Shown here in pieces: positions 1-10,700 of a stretch of DNA of 64,000 nt. The translations under genes were made by a program, and so were the position numbers. Each line of letters opens with the position of its first letter. Within the stretch, counting starts at the first letter, position 1. The DNA lies in the NCBI GenBank assembly GCA_021234155.1, contig JAJEKV010000005.1:28238689-28302688 (forward strand), written 5' to 3'. The notes under the pieces were generated by a model that made no database searches, was not told the DNA's origin, and was given only the letters and a program-made list of their open reading frames with translations. This DNA comes from Isoetes taiwanensis. Lineage: Eukaryota > Streptophyta > Lycopodiopsida > Isoetales > Isoetaceae.

Positions 1-540
1 ATTTCATTAAATATTCGTGACTTCGATAGGTGGTCTTATGCAATATGTTGAGTTGAGTCTTTGCCAACCTCGTGAGGGAGTTTCCCAATGGAGTCGATGT
101 TTGGATCAGATCATAAGTTAAACTTGTGGAAGAGAATGAGAAAAATGCATTGCATATAACTTGGCTGTCAAACTCGGTAGATAAACTATAGAGTGCCTAT
201 AACCCTCAACTTGGGCCGAGTAGAGTGCCTAAAGCGTCAAGCTTGAAGCGTAGTAGTTTACTAAAATCTTAATGAACCATTTCAAGGCTTATTAACATTC
301 ACTAAAAGTCGGGTTTTTTTTTTTTTCTCGGACTCTTAGGTGTTGATCTTTGCTTTGCTACAGTTGGCATATCGCTATCTATACAGTTTCTTCTAAAGTT
401 GCTATGAATCCACAAGAGTTAGGCGGGCTTAGACTACAAGTAGCGAGAGCCTCACATGAGCCCTAGAGAAGGACCTAGGGTAGAAGCGAGAGCCCCACAT
501 CAATGTAGAGGCCGAGCCCTCTACTAAGATGCAAAAGGAA
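1..540. other. No gene recognised
   Basis: I see no sustained reading frame, RNA gene or clear repeat here. A short T-run lies near 313-326. The segment leads into the decayed coding stretch that starts near 560. Confidence 0.4.
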
Positions 541-560
541 AGATCAAGACCCCAACAACC

Positions 561-900
561 ATGGTCCAACCTAAGACTGCTTTAATGAATTGGCTTTGTG
601 GCGAATCTGTGCTGCCACCCATCCGAGTTAGAGTTGATTACCCAACGAGGAGAGAAGGATGGCTAGACTTCCACTCGAGGTCTCATGCGAGATCTTTGAA
701 AGAGCTTTTGGGAATGATAGACCTAGAACACGAAAAGATTGATTCTGAAAGGTATGCTTGGATAGATGGCAATGTATCCGTACAATGGAAACATGATACA
801 TGCATTAGCAAATCTAACTAGTCAGCTTGAGAGAGTCTTTGAAAGATAAAAATTTGTGGAATGGAACACGGCTTGGACCAATCGAAAGCTTAGAAAGGAA
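561..900 (+). pseudogene. Decayed coding fragment, unidentified
   Basis: An 86-codon frame opens at the ATG at 561 and ends at 821. Its composition is protein-like, with mixed charged and aromatic residues and a run such as LEHEKIDSERYAWIDGN. I do not recognise the family. It lies upstream of, and on the same strand as, the kinase-like pseudogene at 1023, and could be a fragment of the same ancient locus. No ribosomal, splice or promoter signal supports it as a live gene. Confidence 0.25.
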
Positions 901-1022
901 ACCCATCAACCCCCACCTAGTTAAGAAAGTGTTGCCACAGACTATTAGAGCCAAGCGTCTGGTGAAGCGATAAAGAGTGGGAAGCAAGAAAAAGGCGGGA
1001 TGCCAAGACTATATGGTTTGCA

Positions 1023-2045
1023 ATGGTGGATTACTCTCAAATAATCAACAAGACCAGAATTGGTTCGGGAACATATGGAGCAGTATTCAAATGCAATATC
1101 ACGGGTTCTAGTTTTCTTAAAAAGCGAACCCTATTGTGTTAAATTCGAGAATGATGGCGTGCGGTTAGATACAGCCCGAGGCTGATGTGATAGTAAAGGC
1201 CATGATGAAAAACATGAGGGAATCACAAATCTGAGGTTAGACATGGGTCTATCATACATTTGCATTGGCCATTACAACGGGTTGGTAGAACGGGGTTGAT
1301 ATTTCCCCTCTTTGGAATGGGGGTTCTTGTGCATCTCTTTTTGTGAATCATGGAGATAATGACTTTGCCGGGCATGCATTTAAGAGACTAGGGTATAAAC
1401 CTCTTTGTCGAGGTCGGCGTCCATAAGCTTGAACAACGAAAAAAAGCAAGAGTTATATGTTGCTCAAAGAGTGGGTGATCTAACTATGTCATTTTTAAGC
1501 GGCTTGCTTAAGCTTCATAAAGAGCACCATTTACACATGGACTTGCACCACGGCAATGTCTTGCTTCATTTTGAATTTGGGAAAGAGAACACCACGGACC
1601 TTGTTTGTTTATATTGGTATATGTATTTGGGGAGAAGAGCGGTTAATAAGCGAGCTTTGTGGAAGTGAAGCGGTGGGCATACAAAAACATGGATGCCGCT
1701 GCCAAAAAGGCAATTGAGAATGAAAGGCTTGCCTATCCTTACATGCCGCGATGATTTGTATTGGGGTCCAAACAAAGATGGAGCGAAGGCGGTGAATGCA
1801 AAGGTAGACTTTGACCTCTTAGGGGCAGCCTACTTTTATTTATTACCTTGCTGATTTTGCCGCAAAGCATTCTTTCTTGGAGACCATGGGTACCAATGAA
1901 CAAACCCGGAGGTTTGAAACATGTGCGATTATTTGAAGCAGCATGCGGGGAATCTATCTGAGACAAGGCACGCATAAGTTTGATCTGAACCGACTCACGA
2001 ACACCATCGCGAACCGGAATTGCTCTCAACACATTGCACAAGACC
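1023..2045 (+). pseudogene. Protein-kinase-like pseudogene
   Basis: Seen in the sequence: an ATG at 1023 opens a frame with a glycine-rich loop, GSGTYGAVFKC, at about 1062-1094. Some 420 bases on, the frame at 1405-1668 carries HMDLHHGNVLL, which matches the catalytic-loop pattern H-x-D-x(4)-N of protein kinases. Conserved-looking C-lobe text (KVDFDLLGAAYFY, FLETMGTNEQTRRFE) follows in shifted frames up to about 2045. Several frameshifts and stops separate the pieces, and I find no DFG motif. Such kinases phosphorylate Ser/Thr or Tyr; this copy cannot make an intact enzyme. HxDLHxGN loops occur in cellular and large-DNA-virus kinases, so the origin is open. It is flanked by other decayed frames on the same strand. 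Confidence 0.55.
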
Positions 2046-2329
2046 CCTAAGCGGAATCAGTTGGATTCCTCAAGTTGGGTCGGTAGCGGCGATCTTGACC
2101 AAAATTTGGACCAAGTCACGCTTAAGCGTGCCATTTATGAGCTCTCTTATGCGCAACCAAAAAAAATATTGATTGAGCAATTGCGAAAAATACTTTAATA
2201 AAACATCTTTGGCATTGCTATGTTTATTTTTGTTGCACTTTTTATTTTATAATTTGTAAGTCATATTGAGTTGTTGTTTATTTCTGATTAACGTAAAAAC
2301 CTATTTCTTTGGAATACTATTGCACAACT

Positions 2330-3670
2330 TGTCTAGTGCCATGCCAAAAAGAATGTCCCGAACAACCAGCGAGAGTTCGTCTCGGTGGCGGGAGAAGGTG
2401 TTGGTGAAAGCAGGACATATGAGGCGACTTGAGATGCCGTCCATTTTGAGAACTCGAGGAGAAGGAGATCGGTTTGTATTCCCTTCCCTACCCACGATTG
2501 TCGGAGGTTGGGAGCTGCTTGATTCTGAAAGAGGAGGAACATGCTAGGATGAATGAGTTGCGTCTTGCGAAAGAGTTGTTGAGGTTGAGGGCAATGGCGA
2601 AGTGGCCAAGAAACAAGGTGTCCAATTGCTGAGAGGTGCATGGGTTGCATGTGACATGGGCCCGGAGCATTGTTGCGCATGGAGCCGATTTTGGCGATCT
2701 CGAGGCCAATTTAGGCGTAAGCGGTTTGTGACGGCGGCCAAGCGGGGAAGCGAGGTAAGTATAAGGCATATATTTGCAAGATCCACGAAGTCAGGGTAGA
2801 GCTTTGGAGAGGTGGGTGCAAGTGAAAGGAACAATGATAAAAACCACGAATTCATAAGACATTTGCCAAGCAAGTGTACTATGAGATTGTGAGAGGGGAG
2901 GTCGTAAATTATGCCGTTGAAAGTGGAAACAAAGGCGGCTGGGTGGTAGCGACAAGAGTGAAGCTTGCGGAGGATTACAGCGCTCTTGGTGATGAGCGTG
3001 ACTATAACTTATTTGCTTCAAGATGCCATAAAACTTTTAGAGGTAAGCGTCGGTTGAAAGCGGCGAGTCGCGATGACGGATGAGGTAGATTTGAAGGCTC
3101 GGTTAGAGAATGAAAAAGTGAAACCTCACTTTGTCGGGGGAAAGCGTCGCTTAAAAGATCGTGCAAATGCTCATGACAAGATGGGCGGGAATTACTAGAC
3201 ACAAAAAGAATCAGCTTGCGGCTTTGGGTAGGAAAATACGGTGTTGAGAATAGACAATGACCATATCGCACAATATCAAAGTTTTAGATTCTAATCCCTT
3301 AGAGTCTCAAGGGCGGGGTATTTCATACCTCCCTCGAATACCTATATGACCGGTCGGTGGGATGATGTAAAAAGCGGAGACTTTAGATATTGTCAAGTAT
3401 GTCTTGGAAAATCGACCCAAGTTGGTTGGTATGCCTTAGGGTGTGGACATAAATGCATTTGAGATGTTTGTTGGATTGGATGATGGGCGGTAGGTTACGT
3501 CCATCAAATGATGGATATATTATACGAGGCGCCCGGTATGCAATGCTCAACATGCAATCCGCATGCCTCCCTTGCCACCTATGGTTGCTTTCGCGGGGGA
3601 GGGATGGAATGCTTCATCGGGTTCAAACTGGCGTGAAATGGACCTTTGGATGGGGGTAGAAAGAACGGCG
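2330..3670 (+). pseudogene. Decayed coding stretch, unidentified
   Basis: Several plus-strand fragments read as protein-like text but are broken by indels. One lies around 2380-2620, including a charged helix-like run RMNELRLAKELLRLRAMAK. Others are at 2874-3083 and 3390-3660. None matches a family I can name. The orientation agrees with the kinase-like pseudogene just upstream, so the two may be remains of one inserted or duplicated segment. The minus-strand frames over this interval look like shadows. Confidence 0.25.
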
Positions 3671-4000
3671 TGAAGGTGAAGAGGTACGGACATTAATCGA
3701 TTGCACGCCCCAGGCTCTGGGCGCCGGGTGATAGTAGATGCGAATGTGGATCTGGGGCGATTACATTAACCCATGAGCTACTCTACATTATTTTTTTTTT
3801 TTGATATTTTTCCTGAGATCTCGGATGCACATGAATGAACTAGCGTTGGCGAGGATTTTTTTGTCTAAATAACATTTTGGGGGTTGGGTTGCGGCGCATT
3901 GAGTTGTTTGTGTTGTAGTTAAGTAAAGTAAGTATGTTAGTGATTTTTGAACATCTAATTAGGGACCGGATGCCAATTAGGATTAGTGGACTTCTAACTT
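3671..4000. other. No gene recognised
   Basis: No coding or RNA feature was identified. A T-run of about 13 lies near 3789-3802. The stretch leads into the repeat cluster that begins at 4001. Confidence 0.4.
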
Positions 4001-4088
4001 CGAGACTTCCAACTTCGCTCACCGGCTTAGTCTCTTTCGAGACTTCTCGAGACTTCCAACTTCGCTCACCACGGCTTAGTCTCTTTCG
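4001..4088. repeat. Tandem duplication, 39-41 bp unit
   Basis: The unit beginning CGAGACTTCCAACTTCGCTC and ending TTAGTCTCTTTCG occurs at 4001-4039 and again at 4048-4088. The second copy has two extra bases in the middle. It shares the word CGAGACTTCC with the arms of the hairpin repeats at 4333 and 4493, so the two repeat types are probably related. Confidence 0.8.
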
Positions 4089-4197
4089 TTTTGTTTGGTG
4101 TATCTAATTTGCCCCTAGGATGACATCGGCTCACTCGGGTGGCGAATTAGATCGTCAGCGAGAAAACTTCGAAAAAGGGAGTAAGCCAAAGGCTAAC

Positions 4198-4281
4198 CCT
4201 CTTGAATGGTTGTCGGTCACCGGGCTTTATATTCTCCATGGCAAACAATATAGACTTCTCGAAATTCTTGTTACCTCCTTT
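4198..4281. repeat. Dispersed unit H2, copy 1
   Basis: The segment starts CCTCTTGAATGGTTGTC and ends TTACCTCCTT. It recurs at 4647-4730 with a few substitutions. Inside it, TATATT and AATATA can pair across a short loop, so it may also fold back. Confidence 0.7.
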
Positions 4282-4332
4282 AGAAGGAGCTTGCGATTAC
4301 GTGGGTTCATTAGATGTTAGTGATTGATGAGT

Positions 4333-4452
4333 TCAAGCTTGAGACTTCCCGTTTTTCTTTCCCCGCCTCTTTGGGCAATGTAGCTTAGTTTACATGCTAA
4401 GTTCCATTGTCCATAAAAGCCAGTGTAAAAGCTGGGGCGTCTCGATGCTTGA
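4333..4452. repeat. Hairpin repeat H1, copy A
   Basis: This is a foldback unit of about 120 bases. The outer arms are AAGCTTGAGACTTCCC (from 4335) and GGGGCGTCTCGATGCTT (ending at 4450). The inner arms are CAATGTAGCTTAG (4377-4389) and CTAAGTTCCATTG (4397-4409), with a loop TTTACATG. Copies B and C share the 25 bases upstream and the same architecture. Confidence 0.75.
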
Positions 4453-4492
4453 ACCAGTCTTCGGGGTTAGTGGATGTTAGTGATTGATGAGT

Positions 4493-4612
4493 TCAAGCAT
4501 CGAGACTTCCCAATCTTTCTTTCCCCTCCTCTTTGGGCAATGTAGCTTAGTTTACATGCTAAGTTCCATTGTTCAAGAGGGGTAACTTTAAGGTTTGGGA
4601 AGTCTCGATCTT
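4493..4612. repeat. Hairpin repeat H1, copy B
   Basis: The outer arms ATCGAGACTTCCCAA (4499-4513) and TTGGGAAGTCTCGAT (4595-4609) are perfectly complementary over 15 bases. A middle stem pairs CCCCTC with GAGGGG. The inner stem is the same as in copy A (CAATGTAGCTTAG with CTAAGTTCCATTG). It lies about 160 bases after copy A in the same orientation. Confidence 0.8.
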
Positions 4613-4646
4613 ATACTCAGTCTCTTTCATCTGGCACGGGCGTGAT

Positions 4647-4730
4647 CCTCTTGAATGGTTGTCAACTCACCGGGCTTGATATTGTTCGCTACAAACAATA
4701 TAGACTTCTCGAAATTCTTGTTACCTCCTC
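4647..4730. repeat. Dispersed unit H2, copy 2
   Basis: Second copy of the unit at 4198-4281. Here ATATTGTT and ACAATAT flank a short loop, a stronger internal palindrome than in copy 1. Confidence 0.7.
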
Positions 4731-4764
4731 TACAAAAGGCGGGCTTTGTTGACTCTCTTGTGTA

Positions 4765-4820
4765 GTCTCTCTGTGTCAATGTAGCTTAGTCACTTTGCTA
4801 GGTTATATTACACAAAGAGG
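4765..4820. repeat. Hairpin repeat H1, diverged copy D
   Basis: The inner stem is recognisable. CTCTCTGTGTCAATGTAG pairs with a downstream arm reading TATATTACACAAAGAG. Where the other copies have GGGC, this one has GTGT on the 5' side and ACAC on the 3' side, which keeps the pairing. The outer arms of the other copies are not clearly present. Confidence 0.55.
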
Positions 4821-4829
4821 CTCACAATG

Positions 4830-5600
4830 AAGTCGGAGCAAAAAATCGTTCGTTCTAGAGGTTGAACTTGCTATGGCGTCGGAGGTGAGGCGCACTCTAA
4901 TTTCAAGCCAAAGTGGTGCACGGGTGTTGTCCATCTATATAGCGGTTGTTAGACACCAAATCATGGAACATCCTAACTCCTGCTATTGATGGAGAACCTT
5001 GAGCATCACTATGACTTCAAATTAAATCTGGCGTCCCCTTTGGCAAGGTGGTGGATTGTAGGTAACAAGGTTTTTGAGTACTCTATTTTATTGTGGTGGC
5101 GGATGATATCAGCCTAGTGGTTGCTGCGATTACGTGGTTTTGCCGATGGCATGCCAAATCGCCATTTGGATGCCATCACGGACCTATAATTTGTACCTCC
5201 ATTCCTTTGGGTGGCACATGCCATGCAAACCCATTTGGGTATTGAGCATGTGCCGCGAAAAATAAATCTGAATTATAGGTCGAATAACATTCAAAAGCCC
5301 AATTTGGCATACCAAAGTTATTCGACTTGGGTGCGAAGTACCTTGTGAACCTTCGATGGATCAGATTACCGTAGGGCTGGTCGAGGCTGTTTTGGCCATG
5401 TCGTAGATTACTTCTCATCGGCAAGATTACGGGCATGCGAAGAGGCAAGCAACAGCGGAGGTCGAGGCGGGTCTGATCAACGAAGGTTTTGAGAACGCTG
5501 CGGTTACACATGAAAGAAACATAGAAAGAACTATCATACATGAACCCGGTCTTTGGGGGTAAGTTCGACATAAAATAAGATAGCTCGGTGATTGGCGAGT
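4830..5600. other. No gene recognised
   Basis: A minus-strand frame of 166 codons covers 5176-5676. It runs straight through hairpin copy C, has no recognisable domain, and is probably chance or a dead transposon fragment. No other feature is supported. Confidence 0.35.
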
Positions 5601-5720
5601 TCAAGCAGCGACACTTCCCACTCTTTCTTTCCCGCCTCTTTGGGCAATGTAGCTTAGCTTGAATGCTAAGTTCCATTGTCCTGAGGCGAATGGCTAGATG
5701 GGAAATTCTCGATGCTTTGA
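5601..5720. repeat. Hairpin repeat H1, copy C
   Basis: The outer arms read AAGCAGCGACACTTCCCA (from 5603) and TGGGAAATTCTCGATGCTT (to 5718). A middle stem pairs CGCCTC (5633-5638) with GAGGCG (5683-5688). In copy B the equivalent stem is CCCCTC/GAGGGG, so both strands changed together. The inner stem CAATGTAGCTTAGC/GCTAAGTTCCATTG is conserved. Confidence 0.75.
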
Positions 5721-6100
5721 CTTTGATATCCGGTGACCCATGCTTGCACTCACCTATCTAGTGGTTGGAGAGTGGATCGTGTATCTAGTGACATCGTTAG
5801 TATCCGTTTGTTATCGTAGATTCAAGATTACATGTAATGCATCGGCAATGTCCGGGCATCTAGGCACGAGATTTCTCTAAACTTAGATCGACTTATATTA
5901 CAAATGAATGAAACATGGGCCGGAAGTTACATGAACCATCATACAATACATGAAACAAACATCATACATGAAGGGAAAATTCCACAAGGTAGCGAAATAT
6001 ATGGAAGACAAAAACTTGTAACAAAAACTTTACTTTTAATTCATAGTGCGGGATGGTTACAATAGTTTTGAACATCCTCCTCATACGATTACAATAGAGC
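5721..6100. other. No gene recognised
   Basis: Short repeated text (ACATGAA, ATCATACATGAA) occurs around 5930-5975. No gene is seen. The 3' part may belong to the non-coding end of the hAT element that follows. Confidence 0.35.
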
Positions 6101-6109
6101 CGGTGAGGG

Positions 6110-8700
6110 TAGTCATCACCTCCTCTCTCTAGACATCTTAGTCTTCATCAATTTCATCATCTGCACTTCCGTCTTCTTACGCGGTGGCCTAGGCTCAACC
6201 TCCTCTGGCCTTTTCCCTTCTTTGGAGCGTCCTCGAGATGTGTTCTTCGATTTCGTTACTTTGTTTATGCGGGTCATTGGCATTGGAGAGTCCGATGGCT
6301 CGCGTACCATTAAGTCCTCGGGCTGATCTCTTGTATTACTTGGACTGGCCTTTACGTATCGACTCCTCTTACGTATCTTATTTGTCGTGCGAGTTGTCGA
6401 GAACATGTTCTTGTCTAAATCATCTTGGCATCGACAAAATGGATGCGTTGAATGTCCTCGTCAACATGGTTAGCGGCATTTGCAAGCGGCTTCGTCCTCT
6501 TTGTCTTGAAGTTGTCCTCTTCCGCTTAGAATCTGCATCCATGAAAGGCTGCGGCTTATCAACTCTGGCTGCACTGCTATTTGCGATTCAAAGAGGCGCC
6601 CGGTTTGAGAAGTTATATACAAGTTTGTCGGCCTTCTTATGCGGGGAGGCGATTTTAGTGTCACACTATGTATATATTTATAAGCACTCCGGTTTCTCTC
6701 ACTTGCACTATTGGAGGATACCAAGGAGAGGATAGTCATTGCGAGGGCACATAGCGTATCGATAACTTTGTCCATGGGCTTGCCACCATGCATAAGATTC
6801 CATATTTGGTTCCTTCTTGTGACTCTCGATTGCATCGTGAAGCTCTTCATCGCCCACCTTCCCTCAAGTTACGGTATTGATTAACTTTCGGCAATGAAAA
6901 CTTTGTAGTCCAGATTTTGTTGGGGTAAAACTTTTTTTTGCAACCTTCTTCAATGAACCCATCACTTCTTTATCGTATGCTGGTCCATATCATGGTTGTG
7001 TGGGTCTAAGGCATGTCTTGGCGCCATGAAGATCATTATAGGACTTCTTCCATCGTTCATTAAAGTCTCTAAAGCGGTCTTTCTTGGCGCTTAGCATTGT
7101 CAAAGGGTGCATTAGGGCCATGGCGTTCTAGAAAGGATTGAATGGAGTGCCGGCACCTCCACACCTTTCGGTGCTTGCCTTGAAGAATCAAGGGTTTTGA
7201 TGGCATGACAAGCGGGTTGCATGCACTTGACAACATTCGCGCGCCTCTCCAAAATGTCTCCCCCAAGCATTTCTCGAAGAAGCGGCGGCTTCTTTGCCGG
7301 TGTTTTAAACATTTTTTCCCTTACGCCTCCTCTCCCATTCAAAGAACTACGTATGGTTGAAGGTCGAGATAATCAGTCGCGACACGAGCACTCTTTCAAG
7401 ACAAATGTAATTGGAACCAAACCGAGATGCGCCCGGGATTCATGAGTGCAAAGGGCCTTACGGCGCAATGACTTGTATATGGCGTAAATTGCCGGCTTCT
7501 TTGTGATGAATTTCGCGAGGCGGCGGGCCTTTTGAATGGGATCTTTGAACCAAGCGTCTTTGTGAAAACCAGTCCTTGACAATAAGTTTAGGCAATGGCA
7601 TTGGCGGTGGTGGCGTGCAATCCACGGAAATTCGGACTCCAACATTTCACCCGCTAACTTACAATTAGATGCATTGTCCATTACGACCTGAAATATTCTC
7701 TTGGTCCAAAACTCTCTATCCTGACCTTTGTCTTTTGAAAAATCAATCTCCTGTGACTTGGTGGAGTTTTGGTTTCTCGTTTTCAAGAATACTTAGCCCC
7801 CTGGATATCGATCATGAAATTTATAAGATGGTCCTTGTTTACATTGCTTCAACCATCGGTGACTAGAGAGGCTGGCCTGGCTTGATAACTTCGACTTAAC
7901 CCAGTTCCACCCTCTCGACCATTCTTCCATGAATTTCATCCACCATTTTGTTATTAGCATGTTTGTATGAAGGCAATCTAAAATTTGGGCCTGCTTTGGC
8001 AACTTCTGGAAGGCTTCTTTGATTGCTTTGTGCTCCAAAATATGTGGAACAACCGTATAGAAAGGCCTCTACAACCTTCAATTCGTCTTCTTCGGTTGCT
8101 CGATGTTAAGCCTTTGGTCAACCCTCTGTTGCTTGTCTGTCTTTCCACTATCTGAATTGTCTCTGCCATTCTTTTTCGCCCGTACTTAACCCACCTATCG
8201 ACCCTAGTCCACCCTCACGGTTGAGTGCGTTGGGCTGCGGGGGGGGTGGTGTAATTGATCTCTTCTTCTTGGCATGGTGAAGGTTCTTGGCTATCCCTTG
8301 GCTGTGTTCTTACGCTTCTATTATTTTTCGACCCAACACTTCAAGTGCATCTTGTCGTATGTCGGCCGGATGCCGTACATGTTTGCACCCCAATTCTAGG
8401 ATCCGTAAAAGATGAGCTCGTATTCTTGTCGGCGGATCCATTTATTAACGATGTACCCACAAAATACACATTGCCACTCATTCTGACCAAATTCCTTCAC
8501 AAATCCCCCATTTTTCGGGACCTCTCTTTTCGACCACGGGATTTCGACATATAATTCTTCCCGTCTTTGTTCCAACTCGGGTAGCCATATTTTGCCCATG
8601 ACGGCGCAATTGGCTGCGGACCCCTGAAACGATGATGCATGACTTTGTTCCAACCCGTGGCCGGATGTGGATGCATGGCGCATGGCGGCACGGATTTGGA
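6110..8700 (-). mobile_element. hAT transposon (DUF659 type), broken transposase
   Basis: Read on the minus strand, the pieces come in the normal hAT order. A BED-type zinc-finger start (WQCVFCG) lies near 8460-8475. The N-terminal DUF659 part at 7896-8081 has YGCSTYFGAQSN and AGPNFRLPSYKHANNK. The catalytic-core part at 7373-7786 has VVMDNASNCKLAGEML and CHCLNLL. The C-terminal dimerisation part at 6470-6850 has ILSLVSSNSASERNRSAYKY. An acidic/basic tail lies in another frame at 6116-6406. Family knowledge: hAT transposases cut and paste DNA with 8-bp target duplications. Stops and frameshifts separate the pieces, so no active enzyme is made. I could not define terminal inverted repeats. Confidence 0.8.
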
Positions 8701-8719
8701 TGATGTAGATGCATGACCG

Positions 8720-9535
8720 GTGGCATCCTGCTGCTATCTAAAATTCTGTCCCTGTTTTAGTATGCTAAAGGGTAAAGACTCCTTAATCGTCAAACTAAAG
8801 GCCGGCGTCTATATCGCGAAGGAGCAAGCTCACTGCGCATATGTTACATCGGCGTCCGGTTGAGCGTAAAGTGAAGGGCGAACCTATAGGTCTCTAAGGA
8901 ACAGGGTAGGAACCAAAGGTGGGAAAACTCGTGAAGGAGGAATCTCACTTCACAATTCGGCGTCGAGGCCGGACGCAAAAACCCACACCTCAAAACCCCC
9001 GTTTCCCAAGGGGTATGTGGACTCAACTGGTAGTCAGCGTTGGCCGAATTCTAGAGCTAAACAAGTTTTCCTTATATATAATATTTTGCACAAAATAGAC
9101 CTTGATGATTGGCGCAAAAGTTTTTCCCTTAGCAAAAGGCCCAAGATGCTTTGCAAAGTTTCCGTGAAAACAAGCTGTTTAACTTGAAAAACATCTTGGC
9201 GTGGCAGCAGGATTTTACCTCTGTAACCGAAATAGTTTAGCGTGGCGAGCAATTTATTTAAACTTATGCGAAGATGTTTTCGGCGTAAGCGGTTTATTTC
9301 GCTTCTGCGAAACTATTTACGGTTGGCGTGGCGAAAAATACTATTTAAACTACGCGAACCGGACCAGCGTAAGCGAAAGCGGTTATTTTAAACTACGAAG
9401 TTTTCGGCAACGGAAATTTTTTAGCGTATTTTGGCGTATTAAGCGTCAAATTTGTGCCGTATCAAACGAAAAATACGTATTGCGTATAAAACGTATACAG
9501 TATTGAACCTATCCCTGGTAATTAGGAATGCTTTT
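8720..9535. other. Gene-less stretch, CpG-rich degenerate repeats
   Basis: No gene is supported. From about 9190 to 9450 the sequence is built of degenerate, recurring words such as GCGAA, GGCGTGGCG, TATTTAAACT and AAGCGGTT, with unusually many CpG steps for this window. It could be the decayed non-coding end of the hAT element or an old satellite-like array. Confidence 0.35.
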
Positions 9536-9539
9536 CAAT

Positions 9540-10560
9540 TATGAATGATGCTCTGTTATGAGATGGCTCGATGTCTCTATGTGTCGGTTAGTCGTTCGAT
9601 AAGCGGGGATTAAAAAGGAGGGTAGAGGCCTTTGAGCTTGAGTATAGAATGCTCCTAGTATTTCCTGTAACACCCTAGTAGTTTCGGCCTGTGCACAAGA
9701 GCCCACCGGGTCATAGATGCTATGGTCGGCTTTAGCGCGGATAAGGGACACGGTGGAGGAGTAGAGGGTGGGGTCTTCACGAGCATAAAAGGCTCCTGAG
9801 ACTCCCCTCTGATGGGCTAGGCGATGGTCGGTCCACGGAGGTAGGGTATGGGTCGACACTCCACAGGTGTAGTGGTGTGACCGTATGGGGCACCATGCAC
9901 TTTGAGTAGAATTAGGGTGAGTAAGTTTGGCACGGATGGGGGTCGTTGATGAGCGCGTATTCTCTAGCTCACCCCGATACCCTTTGTGATCACGGGGAAG
10001 GGCGCCTCCCAGGCCTACCTCAACGGACCGGGTGTCATGAACAGACGAGTAGACTCAAGGGTGATCCACGGATTACTGCGTTTAGGAAGGCTATAAGCGA
10101 ATCCATGGCGTGAATCGACCCATCGCAAAGTGTGCAGGGAGGCGGTTGGAGTGGACAACCTAGCCGATGTTCTATGCCCGATAGCGCCATGCCAAGATTC
10201 GGTCCGCTGGTCTCATGAGACCCAGTAGTCGGTCGCTCCCCACTAGAGTGCAGCGGGGTAGAACACGGTTTTAGGTGTTTTCTTAGTTTTAGGTGCATAT
10301 TCTTTGCCGTTGGTATTTGGATGGATGTGCCACCATTCGTGGTGTCTATTTATATGTGATTTATGTTGTGTGCTAATCCTTGTATTCATGCTTCCGCGAC
10401 GTAGGAGTCCCATTGAAGGCGTGGGCCGAATGACCCCTTCGTGTCCTTCTTTCGGGCACCATAATATGGGTGGCGGAATAGGCGGAGGAGCCACACTCAT
10501 GGCGAGGTGGTCGCCATGGGAGGGGAAAGTCCGTGTATGTATCGTCAGAGTCTGCCGTAT
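9540..10560 (-). repeat. Dispersed repeat R1, copy 1 (minus)
   Basis: The reverse complement aligns by eye with R1 at 17953-19440. Shared words include GGCTCTTGTGCACAGGCCG (rc of about 9688-9706), GGATGnGCCACC-TTCGTGGTG near 10320-10350, and the region around GTAGGAGTCCCAT near 10400. The copy is well diverged. R1 copies in the forward sense start TGTGACGCTCC, an LTR-like TG start. No protein is encoded. Confidence 0.6.
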
Positions 10561-10570
10561 ATATCTGAGG

Positions 10571-10700
10571 AGGGCGTCCTGAATGCTCTTTGACTATTTG
10601 TGTAGATGTCGGACATGTACTGAAGGGGTGTAGTCTAGTTTAGGACATGTACAGCAAGGGCGTCTTGCGGATGCTCTTTGACTATTTGTGTAGATGACGG
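10571..10700. repeat. Short direct repeat pair
   Basis: The phrase ATGCTCTTTGACTATTTGTG followed by TAGATG occurs at about 10581-10606 and again at about 10671-10696. GGGCGTC lies just upstream of both. The spacing is about 90 bases. Confidence 0.7.

Noticed and set aside
5176-5676. 166-codon minus-strand frame
   Set aside because: Long, but it overlaps hairpin copy C, has no recognisable domain and no homologous piece nearby.
8736-8760. CTGTCCCTGTTTTAG-like text as an hAT terminal inverted repeat
   Set aside because: No matching inverted copy or 8-bp target duplication was found at the other end.
10304-10582. 92-codon plus-strand frame with Gly-rich part
   Set aside because: Lies in R1 repeat copy 1 and is not kept in the other copies.
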